DNA of 64,000 nucleotides from Palaemon carinicauda (GCF_036898095.1 NC_090744.1:96455383-96519382); one strand, 5' to 3'; shown: positions 50,205-60,866, numbered from the stretch's first letter. Notes: a model not told the origin generated them from the sequence alone. Translations and numbers: made by a program.

Positions 50205-51847
50205 CCTCTTTTTCTCTTCAGGGGAGTAGACGCAGCCAAGGATTTGTGGCCCAATTCAGAGAGAACAGGCTTGAAAGCCTGCGTAACCGCTCTGACTAGT
50301 GCCCCAAACCATGGCTGCTGGCTGGCAGCTGCGCTGTAAGACACTCCCTCTGGAGGACCGATCTCTGGGAGGAGTTTCCAAAGGGGGGTTCGCCTGAAAA
50401 GAAAAGGAAGAAGAAATGTCCCTGGACCTTTCTGGAAGCTTCCCTTCCACCAGCGAGCGCGCTGTTCTGCGCTTGCGGGGAGGGGAACGTGGCGATGGCA
50501 ACCTTGCCGTGCACTGTCCTGCAGTCTCGTGTGCGGGAGGGTATTGGCGCTCGCGCAAAGGGGAAAACCCAGGGTCGTGCACGGGAGACTGTTGGCGCGC
50601 GCGCGGGGGACTGCTGATGTGCATGCTCGAGGGCGCGTAGAAGCGTGCGCAGGAGACACAGGAGAGTGCGCAGGAGGCTGATTGTGCGCTCGCGCGCGTG
50701 TGGCCGCGCAGGATCAGGATGATGGTCCCGTGGGCGTGCGGGCCAGAGATCACGCGCCCCAGAAGATGTCGTAGGGCGCGCGCGCAGAAGAGATATCCCT
50801 TGCGCGCGGGCGCGCAGTCGGAACCTCTGTGCGTTGGCGCGCCTCTTGCGGCGCACGTCAGGCTGGCGGTGTATAGCTGCTGTGGGGAATGGGTGTGGGC
50901 GCGTGTATCCTCGTAGGCGCGAGCAGATGAACGCTCGCGATTGTGCACAGGAGATAGTAGGCGGCGCATTGCCGAGCGCTGGAGAGTAGGTGAAGTCTTA
51001 GACTTCCATACCGGCCCGAGATCCGAAGATCTTGGGCGCGCAGGAGAGATGACAGTACGTGGGCGCTGGCGCGCAGGGTGTTGGATCAGCAAGCTGACCT
51101 TCAGCAGTCCTCCGAAGAGGAGTCTGTGAGTGAACTCCTCCGAGGGGGAGAATCACCGGCAGGAGAGACTGTTGGACTTAGTTTCTCCCTCGTAAGTTGA
51201 GCAGGAACGGGAGAAACTACGCCTTCAGCTACTGCGGGATGAGAAGAGGCAGAGGTATTAGGAGATACCGCATTGGATACCTCTGACACCACAACGTCGA
51301 CAATAGACAGAGGATCAACCTCTGCCAAAGTCGGCGATTGCTTGACAGCGGCACCCAATCGGATGATGTCAAGAAGTGCTTCCTTGGAGGGCGAACCCTC
51401 GAGCCCCAAGGAAGACCAAAGCTGAAACAAATTAGATAAATTTAAATCCTCCCCCGGGGGGAGAGGTGGAGCTGCCTCGCTAGGGGAGGCAATGCCATCT
51501 CTCGAACCCCGAGTTCGGGAAACAGAACCACGGTCTACGCTACCACTCGACGGTCTCTCGAAAGAGACCGATCGAGCGGGAGCTTCGGAGGAGGTTTGGG
51601 CAACGGAAGAAGAGTCCTTGGGATTTTCTCCTTTCAAAGAAAACTTCGAAGGAGAAATATCCCGCCTGGACTCTTTCTTACGTCGACGAGAAAACCTCTC
51701 CCACTGGAAGGTAGACCACTCCCTACACTTATTACCACTATCACACCGTTGGCCTCTACAGTAAGGGCAAAGGGTGTGAGGGTCTGTCTCGACCGCCGAC
51801 ATAAATGTTCCACAGGGGCGGTCGGGTAATCCAGAACAGGTGCGCAT
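50205..51847 (-). pseudogene. Element B gag, 5' part
   Basis: ATG at 51847 (MRTCSGLPDRPC), then DPHTLCPYCRGQRC and KCREW: the Cys-rich module of DIRS gag. The frame is open to 51101, through an acidic and Ser-rich part (LNLSNLFQLWSSLGLEG, KEALLDIIRLGAAV). A shift near 51105 leads to a strongly GC-rich Arg/Ala/Ser/His region down to about 50420 and then WFGALVRAVTQAFKPVLSEL. Element C interrupts it at 50204. Confidence 0.78.
50440..51070. other. CpG-rich, GCGCGC-type low-complexity stretch in B gag
   Basis: Many CGCGCG and GCGCGC runs (for example GGCGCGCGCGCGGGGGAC near 50594) in an otherwise AT-rich window. It codes for an Arg/Ala/His/Ser-rich linker in the gag direction. Confidence 0.8.
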
Positions 51848-51974
51848 ATTCGCAGAGGCCAACTTCACACTCTAACCTGTTAAAGAAAAAGCAAAAAGAC
51901 ATTAATGGCTGCCAAGAGAGAGGCGAGGGTAAGAGCAGACACGTCCGACTACCACCCGAGCCGAGAGCAAAGTG

Positions 51975-52153
51975 AGCTCAAGCACAGGTGTGTGTGGGGG
52001 GGGGGGGGTAGCAAGTTACCCTCCCTTACCTCCCGCTAACTAGCGGGGGGGTAGTAAACCCTCGTTAAAATTCTATTGGCTCATCATTTCCGCTACGCCG
52101 AAAGTAATACCCCTATTAAATAGCGTGGTTTGTATGTCAGCTACGGAATAACT
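51975..52153 (-). repeat. Element B 5' inverted terminal repeat
   Basis: Reverse complement of 32155-32330, including GCTAACTAGCGGGGGG, GTAGTAAACCCTCGTTAAAA and CCCCTATTAAATAGC. A run of G at 51994-52008 is longer than in the partner repeat. Confidence 0.9.
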
Positions 52154-52712
52154 ATCCCTTTTGAGTTTACGTCTATACCTGTCAAACTCAATCCAGTCAT
52201 GCTCTGATGAAAGAACACACTCATCACAACGATCCCCCAAATCACATTCTTTACCTCTGCAAGTAACGCAGAGAGAATGTGGATCAAGAGAAGCTTTAGC
52301 CATTCGGGTCTTGCACCCACTCACACACAACCTAAAAGTTATAGGGGGGTGGCCATTTTGAAAAATTTAAAGAGAAATCAAACAAGCAAGGGTCAAAATT
52401 TTCTAAATCCAATTGTATTAAAGAATATCCAAAAGGGAAATCAAACAAGCGGGAATCAACAACCAAAGTTTTGTACTTCACCAAAGTAAGATCAATAAAT
52501 TGACGAGCAGAATATCCATGTGTCGCCGCTAGTGACGGCAGGGAATATATGAGGGTTTCTGGAATGGTTTCCAGGTACCTCGCTAGGGCACAGGGGTGGT
52601 ACACCTGGCTATCCAATCGGCGATTGGCGCGAGTTTTGAATTTTCTGCCGTAACGTCAGGGACGTAAGCTATATACTGTATATAACTACCAGGTAAGTCT
52701 TATGTTTAAAAT
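52154..52712 (-). mobile_element. DIRS fragment F: gag start, leader and 5' end
   Basis: The - strand reads LCVSGCKTRMAKASLDPHSL, CVTCRGKECDLGDRCDEC and RYRRKLKRDS before element B cuts it. This is the Cys-rich gag N-terminus, closest to that of A. The outer end CTATATACTGTATATAACTA and CCAGGTAAGTCTTATG resembles the 5' end of element C. The remainder of F is not found beyond B. Confidence 0.78.
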
Positions 52713-52868
52713 TGAGGAACAAGGAGATGCAAATTTGAATGAAGCATACCATGGCAAGAAAATAATTTCTGTAGCACAATATTCCTAGTAAAGAAAATAC
52801 AAAAAATTGTCCCTGGTGTATTTACGTACTGGTAATCTGAAGTTCTGGTGAAAATAATTAGAGAAAAA

Positions 52869-53198
52869 TGTTATTTTCATTAGTAAAATAAATTTTTGAA
52901 TATACTTACCCGATAATCATGTAGCTGTCAACTCCGTTGCCCGACAGAATTCTACGGGAGGGATACGCCAGCTATCACTATACTAGAAGGGGGTGTACTC
53001 ACAAGCGCCACCTGTGGCCAGGTACTACAGTACTTGTTGTTGACGCCACCTCACTTTTTCCTCGGTCCACTGGTTCTCTATGGGGAGGAAGGGTGGGTCA
53101 ATTAAATCATGATTATCGGGTAAGTATATTCAAAAATTTATTTTACTAATGAAAATAACATTTTTCAATATTAAACTTACCCGATAATCATGTAGCTG
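52869..53198 (-). repeat. Element E: 3' terminal repeat and internal complementary region
   Basis: 52869-52920 is inverted at 53108-53159. 53160-53198 is the reverse complement of the 5' outer end (59484-59523, one A shorter there). Confidence 0.92.
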
Positions 53199-53584
53199 AT
53201 TCACACCCAGGGGGGTGGGTGAAAAACCAGTGTACAAGACTAAAGGATAGCTAAGTATCCCGTATTTCATATAATCAGTTATCCACAATAACAATGAAAT
53301 AAAAAGTACCTGGTAAGGAAGTCGACTTGAACCGTTACTCTGCCTTTAATAAGATCGTCTTCCTTACTGAGCGCAGCGTTCCTCTTGGAAGGCTGAATCA
53401 ACTCAAAGGTGCTAAAGTATCAAGGGCTGCAACCCATACTAAAGGACCTCATCACAACCTTTAACCTCGGCGCTTCTCAAGAAAGAATTGACCACCCGCC
53501 AAATCAACAAGGATGTGGAAGGCTTCTTAGCCGACCGTACAACCCATAAAAAGTATTCAAGAGAAAGGTTAAAAGGTTATGGGA

Positions 53585-54752
53585 TTATGGGAATGTAGTG
53601 GCTGAGCCCTCGCCTACTACTGCATTCGTTGCTACGAATGGTCCCAGGGTGTAGCAGTACTCGTAAAGAGACTGGACATCTTTGAGATAGAATGATGCGA
53701 ACACTGACTTGCTTCTCCAATAGGTTGCATCCATAACACTCTGCAGAGAATGGCTCTGTTTGAAGGCCACAGAAGTAGCCACAGCTCCCACTTCATGTGT
53801 CCTTACCTTCAGCAAAGCAAGGTCTTCTTCCTTCAGATGAGAATGTGTTTCTCTAATCAGAAGCCTGAATAGTCAGAAACTGAGTTCTTAGAACTTGGAA
53901 AAGAAGGTTTCTTGATAGCACACTATAAGGCTTCTGATTGTCCTCGTAAAGGTTAAGACCTTTTTAGATAGTACCTAAGAGCTCTAACTGGGCAAAGTAC
54001 TCTCTCCAGTTCATTCCCCACCAAGTTGGACAGGCTTGGGATCTCGAACGACTTAGGCCAAGGACGTGAAGGAAGCTCGTTTAGCAAAAACCGAGCTGCA
54101 AGGAACATGTAGCCGTTTCAGATGTGAAAACAATGATCCTGCTGAAGGCGTGGATCTCACTTACTCTTTTAGCTGTTGTCAAGCACATGAGGAAAAGAGT
54201 TTTTAATGTGAGGTCCTAAAAAGAGGCTGATTGGAGAGGTTCAAATCTTGATGACATAAGGAACCTTAGGACCACGTCTAGATTCCAGCCTGGAGTGGAC
54301 AACCGACGTTCCTTTGAGGTCTCAAAAGACCTAGGGAGGTCCTGTAGATCTTTGTTGGTGGAAAGATCCAAGCCTCTGTGGCGGAAAACCGCTGCCAACA
54401 TACTTCTGTAACCCTTGATCGTAGGAGCTGAAAGGGATCTTACTTTCCTTAGATATAACAGGAAGTCAGCAATCTGGGTTACAGTGGTACTGGTTGAGGA
54501 AACTGCATTGGTCTTGTACCAGCTACGGAAGACTTCCCCTTGAGACTGATAGATTCCGAGAGTGGATGTTCTCCTTGCTTTGGCAATCGCTCTGGCTGCC
54601 TCCTTCGAAAAGCCCCTAGCTCTTGAGAGTCTTTCGAAAGTCTGAAGGCAGTCAGACGAAGAGCGTGGAGGATTGGGTGTACCTTCTTTACGTGAGGTAG
54701 ACGTAGAAGGTTCACTCCTAGAGGAAGAGTCCTGGGAATGTCGACCAGCCAT
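53585..54752 (-). pseudogene. Element E tyrosine recombinase, broken
   Basis: Conserved Met at 54752 (MAGRHSQ), stop at 54216 after LQSASF, C-terminal part at 53815-53585. THEVGAVATSV shows the second catalytic Arg changed to Gly, unlike D. FASFYLKDV with the Tyr is kept. Confidence 0.85.
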
Positions 54753-55930
54753 TGCAGTACCTCTAAGAACCATTCTCTCGCGGGCCAGAGCGGAGCCAAC
54801 CAACGTCAGCCGTGTCCCTTGCGAGAGGAGAACTTCTGAAGTACCCTGTTGACAATCTTGAACGGCGGGAATGCATACAGGTCGAGATGGAACCAATCCA
54901 GCAGAAAAGCATCCACGTGAACTGCTGCTGGGTCTGGAATCGGAGAACAATACAATAGGAGTCTCTAGGTTATCGAGGTAGCGAACAGATCTATGGTTGG
55001 CTGACCCCACAGGGCCCAAAGTCTGCTGCAAACATTCTTGTGAAGGGTCCACTCTGTGGGGATGACCTGACCCTTCCGGCTGAGGTGATCTGCCATGACA
55101 TTCATACCGCCCTGAATGAACCTCGTTACCAGCGTGAGCTTTCGATCTTTAGACCAGATGAGGAGGTCCCTTGCGATCTAGAACAACTTCACGAAAGAGT
55201 CCCTCCCTGCTTGAAGATGTAAGCCAGGGCTGTGGTGTTGTCAGAGTCCACCTCCACCACTTTGTTAAGCTGGAGGGACTTGAAGTTTATCAAGGCCAGA
55301 AGAACCGCCAACAACTCCTGCAATTGATGTGAAGTGTCCTTGCTCCTGATTCCATGTTCTCGATCATTCCTGTCCGTCCAAAGTCGCACCCCAGCCCGTG
55401 TCTGATGTGTCCGAGAGGAGACGGCGGTCGGGTTTCTGAACAGCCAAAGGTAGACTTCCTTGAGAAGAAAGCTGTTCTTACACCACGCGAGAGAAGACCT
55501 CCTCTCTTCGGAAACAGGAACTGAGACCGTCTCTAGCGTCATGTCCTTTATCCAGTGAGCAGCTAGATGATACTGAAGGGGGGGAGGAGGATTCTCCCTA
55601 ACACGATGAACAGGGCCAGCGATGAAAGTGTCCCTGTTAGACTCATCCACTACCTGACTGAGCATCGGTTCCTTCTCAGCATGCTCTGGATGCATTCTAG
55701 GGCTTGGAAGATCCTTGGGGCCGACGGAAAAGCCCGAAAAGCTCGACTCTGAAGATCCATACCCAGGGAGACAATGGTCTGGGATGGGATGAGCTGAGAC
55801 TCCTCAAAATTGACCAGGAGGCCCAGTTCCTTGGTCAAATCCATAGTCCATCTGAGAATCTCCAGACAGCGACGACTTGTGGGAGCTCTTAAAAGCCAGT
55901 CGTCTGACGGAGCCGGACACAAGATCATGG
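54479..55930 (-). pseudogene. Element E RT/RNase H remnant
   Basis: It begins at DDWLLRAPTSRRCLE as in D. RNase H pieces at 55450-55190 (VDSDNTTALAYIFKQGG) are more damaged than in D; the connecting tail ends at PQPVPL (54479). Confidence 0.8.
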
Positions 55931-56260
55931 TACTGCTGCACAGTCTGTGAACTGTCAACCATGGGGAAGCGAGGAAGTACAGTGACAACCCGAAGCTGTC
56001 TAGACTGTCTGGGTCGTACAGACAACTCCTTATCGGGTTGCTGAGGTTGCCGCACTGCGTCACAACAAGTCACTTCTGCTGGTTGTTGAACGTCTTCCCA
56101 GTGACACACTGACTCCGTAAACAAAAAATCCTTTAACAAGGACTAAGCTTGGACTGCATGTCTTGCAACACAGCTCAAGGTCTAAGGGAGCAGGTGTGGT
56201 AACAGACGGGGTTAGTGACTGAAGTGGAACCATTACCTTCCCTGGAAGCATGTATGCTTA
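55900..56260 (-). pseudogene. Element E gag fragment fused to RT
   Basis: Same fragment and same junction as in D at 44880-45240 (SLTPSVTTPAPLDL, CDAVRQPQQPDKEL). Confidence 0.75.
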
Positions 56261-56513
56261 AATAAAAGTTCATAGGAGGCTACGCAGCTAAAGGCTCCTC
56301 TCCAAATGACAGAGTCCTCAAGGGAATATCAGAAGGAGGGAGAAAAGCACTTTCTCATCTACAGGGACCATATCCGAGAAAAGTTAAGTTCTCTCAGTGA
56401 GGGTTTCAATGGTGCAAAAGCAGCAGACTAGAAGGCAACGTTATGAAACTGCTTGACAGTCTAGTGAGTTGGCAACAACCAAAGATGTATGACTGAGAAG
56501 CATGCGGTAAGGA

Positions 56514-56817
56514 ATGCAGAGCATGTTGTATGCAGAGCATGCTGTATGCAGAGCATGCTGTATGTAGAGCATGTTGTATGCAGAGCATGCTGAATGCAGA
56601 GCATGCTGTATGCAGAGCATGTAGTATGCAGAGCATGCTGAATGCAGAGCATGCTGTATGCAGAGCATGTTGTATGCAGAGCATGCTGTATGCAGAGCAT
56701 GCTGTATGTAGAGCATGTTGTATGCAGAGCATGCTGAATGCAGAGCATGCTGTATGCAGAGCATGTTGTATGCAGAGCATGCTGTATGCAGAGCATGCTG
56801 TATGCAGAGCATGCTGT
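56514..56817. repeat. 16-bp minisatellite, 19 units (element E)
   Basis: Units of ATGCAGAGCATGCTGT with variants CTGA, TTGT, TAGT and ATGTAG. Unit types 1-6 recur in the same order as units 10-15, so a 9-unit (144-bp) higher-order repeat is visible. All three frames of both strands stay open because 16 is not a multiple of 3 and no unit contains a stop. Confidence 0.95.
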
Positions 56818-57275
56818 AAGGTAAGCAGAGCGTGTTGCATGGCGTTTAACATTTCTCAGAAATTCCATGACCAGTGCTAGAGTGCTTCATGCATGCTTGC
56901 ATGGGGTTTTAATATCAACATAATATTTACCTTACATTCATAACTCATGATTCATTTTTGTTTTGAAGATATTTTTGCCATATTTTGCGATATTGCTAAA
57001 AATATATTGCAAGGAATACATATATATTTTTATATAAGTAAGACAAATAACCTCCATTATCATAATGTTTGTGTAGGCATACATGTATATGATTACAAAT
57101 GCAAGTTATGAAAGTAATGAGGTGTTATTATTGTCATTTGTAATTTCTCAAGTTGAGGAGAAAGTGGCAGATGCATGTGTTGAGGTGGCTGACTCATAGC
57201 ATGAGGTTGCTGCCTCAAGAGTTGCGCTTGCTGTAAGGGTTGCGGATGCGCAGTAGCAGGTTCCTGAGGAACGAG

Positions 57276-58177
57276 TTAAGGTTCCTGAGGTGTGAGCTGC
57301 GAGAGTTGATGTAGCGGCTGCGCAGAACGCAGTTCTTGTCTCGCGAGTTGAGGTTCCTGAGGAGCTAGCCTAAGCTGCAGCGAGTGCTGAGGTGGCTGCC
57401 TCACTGATGGAAGAGGTAGTCGTACCTCAAGAGATTGTTGCCTCTCTGGTGGAACCGCAAGCGGAAGCGGAGGAAGTAAGGCATAAGATTCCTGCTCCCA
57501 TTGCTGAGGTTGCCTTAAGGAAGGCGGAGGTTGCTGCACACCGCTGGTAACTGGCAACTCAGTACGCGGTAAGGTATCCTGAGGAACCTCAACATCGTAC
57601 GCCTGGCAGACTGGACTGCGGTGAGGCGGAGCGATCGCAGGAGGAGGTGTAACCTTCTCAGCCTGACACTCACGCATTAAGACCGCAAGCTGTGACTGCA
57701 TGGACTGCAGCAAAGTCATCTTGGGGTCGGCAGACGCTAAGGTCTGCTGAGGCAAAGCTTTAACAGAAGATGAGGTCTGTTACGGCATCACCTTACCTCT
57801 CTTAGGAGGTGTGCAGTCACCTGATGACTGCGGAGAGTCAGAGCTAACCCAATGACTGCATCCGGGTTGTAGAACTCTAACTTCGTACGTCTGGCATAGG
57901 TCTGGACTTTACGTTTAAGAGGTCTTGAGACCTGAGACCAGCGTTTTCTCCCCGAAATTTCTTCTGCAGACGAGCAAAATAAGGGCTCAATCGTCTGCGG
58001 GTGGGAGTGACGGTCTCTGTAAGACACGCCCGCAACCACCGAGGATACTTCTGTGCGCCGATCAAGGCCTGCCGAATCCTTTTGCCCTTCGACATTGCTT
58101 CTCCCCTGGGCTTGGGAGCTTGCAAGAGGTCCCGGACTGGGAGGACGACTGGCACGCACAGAAGTACCCTCACGCAC
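57276..58177 (-). pseudogene. Element E gag, main part
   Basis: 57755-57276: SMQSQLAVLMRECQAEKV, then Gln/Pro-rich repeats (APQEPQLARQELRSAQPL). 58177-57788: PPSPGPLASSQAQGRSNVEG, LFCSSAEEISGRKRW, LKRKVQ. Frame breaks between the pieces as in D. Confidence 0.72.
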
Positions 58178-59349
58178 AACACTGACACTTTGCGCTAATC
58201 ACTTATCACTTTTGATTTTCTGTTTGCACTTATTTCACTGAACTCGAAACTTTAAGTGGTTTGTACCTGAAACACGCAATTCTATCCTTTCTCAAAAGTT
58301 AGTAATTGCGAAAACAGAATTACAATGTAACAGAAAAATCTAATGAAAGATAAATAATTCAGTGGCTGGAAAGAGACTAAACACTAGATTATATAAACTA
58401 CGTTTAAATTCTCTCACCGCATAAAGCTTGAGAACAAGAAAAAACTCTAGAAACGTTTACCTTCTTCCCTTAAAGAGACTAGGGAGAAGAGCAAAAACGA
58501 TAACAACGTTACTCGCTTGAACGAAACGTTTATCCTCCTCTTTCTCCCTCCGTCTCTATCTCTCTCTCTCTCTCTCTCTCTTGACTTAGAACCTGAGAGA
58601 AGAGCCCAATCATATATATCGTTAAAACATATTATTGTTAAAGGAAAATATTCCTCAAAATGAAAAGTTCCTTTATTAGAATTAAAACCATTAAGTTAAG
58701 AAAGAATGAACAAAACGCTAGACACGGTTACTCTTACTGCAACGTGACACCGTGAAAATTCTCTCTCTATCGTAACGATAGAACGCAAGTTGAACGTTCT
58801 GAACGTCAACAACTGCAGAGACAAAACAAAACGTTAGTTCAACTTTGAAAACAGTACGAGACTATCAAAGAAATTCTTTCAAAAACATTAAAATAGCATA
58901 ATATGTTAACAGGTAAAACCGAAATGACGGGCTCAATGTTAATTAACTTCGGTACCAAGAAAAGACCGCCTACTATTAGGAAAGGTCGAATATAAACAAA
59001 TATAAAAATTAATTTTAATAAGTTTATAATAAAAGGAAGTTAATCGAAGAGGCCTATAAAAGGCGGAGAGATATAAAATAAATCTATAACAAAATTAAGA
59101 AAGAGAGTCTATACTCTCTTAGACACCAACACTTCCGTCTAAGGGAAGGGTCGGCCATTTAAAGGTGAAAGAGAGTTCATACTCTCTTCGTCACCCTAAT
59201 AATTAAATTAATTCCAAAAGCTAGCTAAGCTAACAAAGAAGTTTCCAGTATAGCGAATAGCTGCAAATTTAGAGAAATACTTCACCAAACCGTGAACAAT
59301 ACTCCAAAATCATAAGCGTATCCAAGAACGTCTTGCCGGAAGCACGACA
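58178..59349 (-). other. Element E 5' leader
   Basis: Near-identical to the leader of D, with a CT microsatellite at about 58560-58581 and hairpins AAGAGAGT/ACTCTCTT at 59101-59120 and 59169-59188. Confidence 0.6.
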
Positions 59350-59523
59350 GAGGAAAAAGTGAGGTGGCGTCAACAACAAGTACTGTAGTACCTGGCCACA
59401 GGTGGCGCTTGTGAGTACACCCCCTTCTAGTATAGTGATAGCTGGCGTATCCCTCCCGTAGAATTCTGTCGGGCAACGGAGTTGACAGCTACATGATTAT
59501 CGGGTAAGTTTAATATTGAAAAT
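59350..59523 (-). repeat. Element E 5' inverted terminal repeat
   Basis: Reverse complement of 52905-53062. The GCGATCGC of A and D is changed to GTGATAGC here, and correspondingly to GCTATCAC at the other end. Confidence 0.92.
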
Positions 59524-59984
59524 CTTATTTTTTTCAAATTGTAGACGTTTTAAGATTCCAGAGGACATTACTGAAAAACCAGATTAAAAGCGAAATAAAC
59601 ACAAGAGCGCCATCTAACCCCAGGTTTCCTACCTAACATAGCAGCCATACCGTTCCCTATTTATTTACAGGGGCTATGCTGCTCCTCTCCTAAACTGCCA
59701 TATTCTTAGCTTATTCTAAGATTAAGTCTCCACTGTCTTTGCTTCCCACCAAGCTTAACTCCTCCAACTGTGTTTTTCGTATATAGTTCCTAGTTTAACC
59801 TGTCCAAAAAAACTGAAAATTACGTATTTCTGGCAATTACCAACATCAAAACCAGTTCAAAATACCTATAAACACACCAGTAAAAATTTTTATTTGCTAC
59901 AAAAAGGGAAATAGCCACTAATTTTGGATGCCGTTTATATGAACATCTTTCTTAAATTCTACCATAGATCTTCTTTCCCACCGT
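59524..59984. other. Unassigned sequence right of element E
   Basis: No gene, exon or named repeat recognised. Confidence 0.4.
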
Positions 59985-60425
59985 TATCCTTATTTTAAAG
60001 GGTAGGTTACCTGATGCGCCCTCTCCAATGTTTTCTATCAAAGGCATCCTCTTCCACCAAGCCTCTTCTCTCCATATCATCCTTCACCTTATCTCGCCAT
60101 CGTATTTTCTGCCTCCCTCTCGATCTTTTCCCACTAACAAGCTTACCAAGCCCTCCTCACTCCCTCCGCACCATCCATTCTTAACAAACGCCCAAACCAT
60201 CTCAGTCGTGACACTCTTATCACCTCTGTAATCCTTACTATGTCAGCCATTCTTCTCATTTCATTACTTTCCAATCTTTCAAGCAGTGATACAGTATTCC
60301 CCTAATCCACCTTAGAATTCTCATCTCTGTTCTCAACCTCTGCTTCCCTTTTTCATCTTAGAGCACAGGTTTCTGATCCATAAATTAATAAGGGTCTTAT
60401 TACTGTGCTTATACATCTTGGCTGT
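59985..60425 (-). mobile_element. LINE fragment, family 4: C-terminal tail
   Basis: On the - strand KRSRGRQKIRWRDKVKDDME and DAFDRKHWRGRIR are readable, with upstream pieces LRTEMRILRWI and WLKDWKV-like debris broken by stops. This RGR.K.RW.D tail follows the reverse transcriptase in many LINEs. Confidence 0.7.
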
Positions 60426-60644
60426 TTTAAATATGATGTAGTTGGGGAAGGAGCTTGTATTAGAAATGTGTTAGGAAATTAGCCAAGAAAAAGTCATACG
60501 CCAGTTTAAACAGTTCCGATTGGAGATTATAAATGAATACCAGTACATGTACTAATAATACAGAAAATGTCAAATAAAAAATGAGAAATCAAAATTTGGA
60601 CAAGAGAACTTCCTGTCAAAAATTTTATGAACTGTTCTCTGGAT

Positions 60645-60822
60645 CTTCTTGTGTCCTGGCAACCAGAACAAAAGGAGTAAAAATTTAATTTTTGCATAGG
60701 ACGTAACTGGTGAGTTATGTTATGGTGATCAAACTTCTTGTGTCCTGGCAACCAGAACAAAAGGAGTAAAAATTTAATTTTTGTGTAAGACGTAACTGTT
60801 GAGTTATGTTATGGTGATCAAA
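60645..60822. repeat. Tandem duplication, 2 x 89 bp
   Basis: CTTCTTGTGTCCTGGCAACC recurs at 60645 and 60734, with the rest of the 89-bp units nearly identical. Confidence 0.92.
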
Positions 60823-60866
60823 CTGGTGCTTTAGTAGGGGTATATCAAATTATGTAGGTAATATTT

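Larger units (their letters stand above)
32127..52153 (-). mobile_element. DIRS element B, interrupted by C and D (7022 bp without them)
   Basis: Same layout as A but a distinct family. The 3' terminal repeat and complementary region are at 32127-32480 and the 5' repeat at 51975-52153. Recombinase, RT/RNase H and gag are all on the - strand. Element C is inserted in gag at 37199/50205. Gag, RT and recombinase each carry stops or shifts. It begins GAC after a flanking T, like the other elements. Confidence 0.9.
52869..59523 (-). mobile_element. DIRS element E, non-autonomous sister of D (6655 bp)
   Basis: Same order and same defects as D: RT starts at DDWLL, recombinase stops after LQSASF, gag is split by the same foreign segment. 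Different flanks show that it is a separate insertion. Left flank AAAAAT then GTT; right end GAAAAT then C. It differs from D in lacking most of the hAT fragment and in an expanded 16-bp array. Confidence 0.92.

Noticed and set aside
50256..51092. 278-codon Arg/Ser-rich - strand frame as a separate gene
   Set aside because: It is continuous with the gag of element B after a frameshift, and its length comes from the CpG-rich low-complexity tract.
56406..56880. Several overlapping 116-148 codon frames rich in Cys, His and Ala
   Set aside because: All are readings of the 16-bp array in E, open in every frame by composition.
24934..59523. LTR retrotransposon, endogenous retrovirus or pararetrovirus, because of RT with YLDD plus RNase H
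   Set aside because: Ends are inverted and not direct repeats, there is no protease, integrase or envelope, and the third enzyme is a tyrosine recombinase with the R..H-R..Y residues, which defines DIRS elements.
41850..59523. D and E as a simple segmental duplication of one locus
   Set aside because: Similarity stops exactly at the DIRS termini and the flanking sequences are unrelated.
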